Source: JAVXAN01 sp036660495 (GTDB taxonomy: Bacteria; Bacillota_I; Bacilli_A; RF39; UBA660). From it: 16,589 nt of DNA. The stretch spans positions 1-16,589 of the forward strand of contig JAVXAN010000020.1 in the NCBI GenBank assembly GCA_036660495.1, read 5' to 3'. The notes below the pieces were generated by a model. That model ran no database searches and was not told the DNA's origin. It saw only the letters and a program-made list of their open reading frames with translations. Every line of letters starts with the position of its first letter. Position 1 is the stretch's first letter. Below, piece after piece: positions 14,162 to 16,589 of this stretch. Position numbers and translations under genes: made by a program.

Positions 14162-14206
14162 TTATTTAATTTGTAAGTTATATAATTTATAAAGGAGCAA
14201 TGAAAA

Positions 14207-14461
14207 TTGAATACTATAATTTTAGATAGAATTATAAAAGAGGCAAATTATATAAAAAGAACAAAACAAACAGTTAGACAATTAGCTAGTTATTTTGACA
14301 TAAGTAAAAGTACGATTGATAAAGATTTACATCATAGATTAAAAGAAATTGATGTAAATCTTTATGATGAAGTACAAGCAATTTTAAATTATCATGCGAG
14401 CATAAGACACATAAGAGGGGGACTCTCTACTAAAAATAAATATCAAAAGATAAGAGGCTAA
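14207..14461 (+). CDS. spoIIID: Sporulation transcription factor SpoIIID
   Basis: SpoIIID is a small DNA-binding regulator that, in the mother cell, switches genes on or off between the sigma-E and sigma-K stages. The 84-residue product has the family core: helix-turn-helix TVRQLASYFDISKSTIDKDL (22-41), then RLKEID, EVQAILNYHASIRHIRGG (55-72) and TKNKYQK. Bacillus SpoIIID is slightly longer (93). The start is a TTG at 14207, nine bases after AAAGGAG. An ATG at 14200 is only two bases from that site and gives a short out-of-frame peptide, so it is rejected. It is two bases from mbl, with AGAGG near its end acting as the mbl ribosome-binding site. Confidence 0.95.
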   Translation: MNTIILDRIIKEANYIKRTKQTVRQLASYFDISKSTIDKDLHHRLKEIDVNLYDEVQAILNYHASIRHIRGGLSTKNKYQKIRG

Positions 14462-14463
14462 AA

Positions 14464-15441
14464 ATGAAAAGCAAAGATATAGGTATTGACTTAGGAACGG
14501 CAAACATCCTTATATACGTAAAAGGTGATGGTGTAGTATTAAGTGAACCAAGTGTAATTGCCCTTGATTCAGATACAGGAAAAATATTGGCAGTAGGTCA
14601 AAAAGCCCATGAAATGTTGGGAAGAACTCCCGAAAAAATCATTGCTATAAAACCGTTAAAAGATGGTGTGATTGCTGATTTTGATAAAACCGAATTAATG
14701 ATTGACTATTTTATTAAAAAGATAAAAGTAAGATCATTACTAAGCAAGCCCAAAATTTTAATATGCTGTCCTTCAAATATTACTCAAGTAGAAAAAAACG
14801 CAATTAGGGAAGTGGCAGAAAGAACGGGTGCTAAAAAAGTATACTTAGAAGAAGAGCCAAAAGTTGCTGCAGTAGGAGCAGGACTAGAAATAGGAGAACC
14901 AACTGGTAACATGGTAATTGATATTGGTGGAGGAACTACGGATATCGCTGTTATTTCTTTAGGCGGAATAGTATATAGTGAATCAATAAAAATTGCAGGA
15001 AATACCTTTGATAGTGATATCACCAAATATATAAAAAATAAATATAAATTATTAATTGGTGAAGTAACTGCAGAGAATATAAAAATAACAATAGGTACAG
15101 CCTTAAATGGTGAAAAGCAAAAAGAACTAAAAATAAGGGGTAGGGATTTATTGACTGGGTTACCTCAAACCATAACAGTTACTTCTGAAGAAATAGAAGA
15201 AGCAATAAAAGAAAGTGTTTATACAATTATTCATGCTGCTAAAATGGTTTTAGAAAAAATAGAACCGGAATTATCAGCTGATATTATAGAAAAAGGAATT
15301 GTTTTAACAGGTGGTGGTGCGCTACTTAATGGACTTGATAAAGTTCTTTCAAAAGAGTTAAAAGTACCAGTACAAGTAGCTGAAAACCCACTAACATGTG
15401 TTGCTAATGGAACTGGAATAATATTGGAAAATTTATTATAA
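14464..15441 (+). CDS. mbl: Rod-shape protein Mbl (MreB family actin homologue)
   Basis: MreB/Mbl proteins polymerise under the membrane and guide peptidoglycan synthesis in rod-shaped cells. The 325-residue product has the actin-fold nucleotide motifs: DLGTAN (9-14), DIGGGTTD (153-160), and TGGGALLNGLD (282-292). It also has YLEEEPKVAAVGAGLEIGEP. Similarity to Bacillus Mbl is high throughout, for example KGDGVVLSEPSVIALD and RPLKDGVIADF-like segments, and the spoIIID-mbl neighbourhood is that of Mbl rather than MreB. It lacks the usual few C-terminal residues. The ATG at 14464 follows the spoIIID stop by two bases. It ends the run starting at rpiB; its stop codon is in the terminator stem. 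Confidence 0.94.
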   Translation: MKSKDIGIDLGTANILIYVKGDGVVLSEPSVIALDSDTGKILAVGQKAHEMLGRTPEKIIAIKPLKDGVIADFDKTELMIDYFIKKIKVRSLLSKPKILICCPSNITQVEKNAIREVAERTGAKKVYLEEEPKVAAVGAGLEIGEPTGNMVIDIGGGTTDIAVISLGGIVYSESIKIAGNTFDSDITKYIKNKYKLLIGEVTAENIKITIGTALNGEKQKELKIRGRDLLTGLPQTITVTSEEIEEAIKESVYTIIHAAKMVLEKIEPELSADIIEKGIVLTGGGALLNGLDKVLSKELKVPVQVAENPLTCVANGTGIILENLL

Positions 15442-15465
15442 AAAGAATTCGTTGAATTCTTTTTT
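15440..15465 (+). terminator. Terminator after mbl
   Basis: AAAAAGAATTC (15440-15450) pairs with GAATTCTTTTT (15454-15464) across a 3-base loop, followed by more Ts. The upstream arm overlaps the mbl stop codon. Confidence 0.85.
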
Positions 15466-15481
15466 GTTTTTATGGTATAAT
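15452..15481 (+). promoter_or_regulatory. Promoter of the LytTR two-component genes
   Basis: TTGAAT (15452-15457) lies in the loop and 3' arm of the mbl terminator. TATAAT (15476-15481) is 18 bases downstream and preceded by TGG (extended -10). AAGGTGAT follows at 15489 for the regulator gene. Confidence 0.65.
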
Positions 15482-15500
15482 TTAAATTAAGGTGATAATA

Positions 15501-16214
15501 ATGATAAATTTTATTATATGTGAAGATAATAAGCACGTAAGAGAAATTAATGAAGGTATTATTTCAAAGATAGCTATGCCATATGACTTTAATTATAAAG
15601 TTTTTTCTTTTGATGATTATAATGGAAAACTTAAAAGCTTGATTAATACACCATCTGATTTAAAAATATATATTTTGGACATTGAATTACCAAATAAATC
15701 GGGAGTTGATATTGCAAGAGAAATTAGAAAAGTAGACTGGGATAGTATCATTATTATTTTAACCTCTCATGCTGAATTAGAAATGAAATTACTAAAGGAC
15801 AAGCTGTTAATATTTGATTTTATTTCTAAATTTGATAATTATGAGAAAAAACTATCAGATTCAATTTCAATAATTTGGAAAAAAATAAATAAAAGTAAAC
15901 TATTATGCTTTAAGTCTAATAAATCTTTACATCATGTTAAGCTTGATAATATTTTGTTTATTCATGTAGATAAACAAAAAGAATGTAACGTGATTGTTAC
16001 TCATGATAATGAATATGAAGTAAGAGATTCTTTATCATCAATAATGACGAAATTAGATAAGAACTTTTGTTATTCGCATAGAGCTTGCATCGTTAATAAA
16101 GAGCGTATAATAAAAATTGATTTTGTAAAGGATATAATTTATTTTAATGGTAATAAAACCGCTGATTTTTTATCTAGGCAGTACAAGAAAGGATTAAGAG
16201 AAAAAAATGATTGA
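15501..16214 (+). CDS. LytTR-family response regulator (AgrA/ComE-like)
   Basis: The 237-residue product has a receiver domain (about 1-120) and a LytTR DNA-binding domain (about 132-232). In the receiver, E8/D9 form the acidic pocket, D60 in IYILDIELP is the expected phosphorylated residue, T88 in ILTSH the switch residue and K110 the conserved lysine. The LytTR part has LLCFKSNKSLHHVKLDNILFI followed by FCYSHRACIVNKERI, typical of AgrA-type regulators that bind tandem repeats upstream of bacteriocin, virulence or competence genes. The ATG at 15501 is set by AAGGTGAT. It overlaps the next gene by 8 bases. The target and the stimulus cannot be told from the sequence. Confidence 0.92.
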   Translation: MINFIICEDNKHVREINEGIISKIAMPYDFNYKVFSFDDYNGKLKSLINTPSDLKIYILDIELPNKSGVDIAREIRKVDWDSIIIILTSHAELEMKLLKDKLLIFDFISKFDNYEKKLSDSISIIWKKINKSKLLCFKSNKSLHHVKLDNILFIHVDKQKECNVIVTHDNEYEVRDSLSSIMTKLDKNFCYSHRACIVNKERIIKIDFVKDIIYFNGNKTADFLSRQYKKGLREKND

Positions 16215-16589
16215 TTTTTTAAGTGATGTAGTAATAATACTTTTTCAGACAATAGCGTGTACTAGTATTTTATTAAAAATATTAGGAATTAATAAAAATG
16301 GAAATTTAAAAAGAATAATAATGAGCTTTATTGTTGTTGGATTGGTAATAGTTTTATCATATTACTTTATCCCAAATCATTTAAGATTTTTAACAACAAT
16401 TGTTACTATGATAATTATTTCATATTTTATTTTAAGAGAGTCAATGGCTAATACTTTGGTAAGTTGTTTTTTTAGTGCTATTTTAATGGCTTTAACTGAA
16501 ATAATTTTAACATCTATTCTCTTTTCAGCAGGTTTGAAACAAGATGTATTAATTAACAACATATTATGTGTTTTATGTTTAAATGTATC
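16207..16589 (+). CDS. Multi-pass membrane protein, probable AgrC-like sensor kinase N-terminus (cut by window edge)
   Basis: An ATG at 16207 inside the end of the regulator gene opens a frame that continues to the window end (127 codons). It encodes mostly hydrophobic residues, with about four membrane segments, short loops and few charges (for example IIMSFIVVGLVIVLSYYF, then HLRFLTTIVTMIIISYFIL, then AILMALTEIILTSILF). This matches the N-terminal sensing half of AgrC/ComD-type histidine kinases, which normally pair with LytTR regulators. The kinase domain would lie outside the window, so the kinase identity is inferred from position and membrane pattern only. An AgrB-like or unrelated membrane protein is not excluded. 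The overlap suggests coupled translation. Confidence 0.65.
   Translation, partial: MIDFLSDVVIILFQTIACTSILLKILGINKNGNLKRIIMSFIVVGLVIVLSYYFIPNHLRFLTTIVTMIIISYFILRESMANTLVSCFFSAILMALTEIILTSILFSAGLKQDVLINNILCVLCLNV

Noticed and set aside
1..16589. CRISPR arrays, insertion sequences, parS or Noc-binding palindromes, alternative genetic code
   Set aside because: No regularly spaced repeats, no transposase or terminal repeats, no TTTCACGTGAAA or CCCGGG-centred site was seen, and TGA is used as a stop with TGG for Trp.

Overview
The window is the replication-origin region of a very AT-rich, low-GC Bacillota chromosome. The standard bacterial code fits: TGG encodes Trp and TGA is used as a stop. Noc and a ComK-like protein point to the Bacilli side of the phylum. 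SpoIID, SpoIIQ and SpoIIID indicate an endospore former or a recent descendant of one. I cannot fix the genus. The gene content would suit a reduced Bacilli lineage near Erysipelotrichales or the Mollicutes-like gut clades, but that is a guess.

Layout. Everything left of about 3.7 kb is on the minus strand: dnaA, dnaN, a comK-like gene and the N-terminal part of recF, which runs off the left edge. Everything right of about 4.1 kb is on the plus strand. The polarity switch sits on a gene-free AT-rich stretch (3694-4136) with five DnaA boxes. More boxes and a possible DnaA-trio lie between dnaA and dnaN. This is a bipartite oriC of the Bacillus type, and all genes are co-oriented with the outgoing forks.

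Right arm, first block: rpmH-rnpA-yidC-jag, mnmE, mnmG-rsmG and noc, the classic order next to the Bacilli origin. These genes cover ribosome and RNase P parts, membrane insertion, an RNA-binding regulator, tRNA wobble-U modification, 16S rRNA methylation and nucleoid occlusion. No parA/soj is present in the window. Second block: rpiB-DUF1146-spoIID-spoIIQ-spoIIID-mbl, with no terminator until after mbl. In Bacillus these genes lie far from noc and are separated by upp, the atp operon and murA, so this looks like a condensed chromosome. Third block, at the right edge: a LytTR response regulator overlapping the start of a multi-pass membrane protein, probably its AgrC-like sensor kinase, cut by the window end.

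Regulation. Putative sigma-A promoters are easy to see, and most carry an extended -10 (TGn directly before the hexamer). Several promoters overlap or abut the preceding terminator. mnmE and mnmG, whose products form one enzyme, have nearly identical core promoters. The most interesting points are the short ComK-like protein in the usual yaaA position, the terminator/promoter arrangement in front of it, and a Noc with a long extra linker and no evident membrane-targeting helix.
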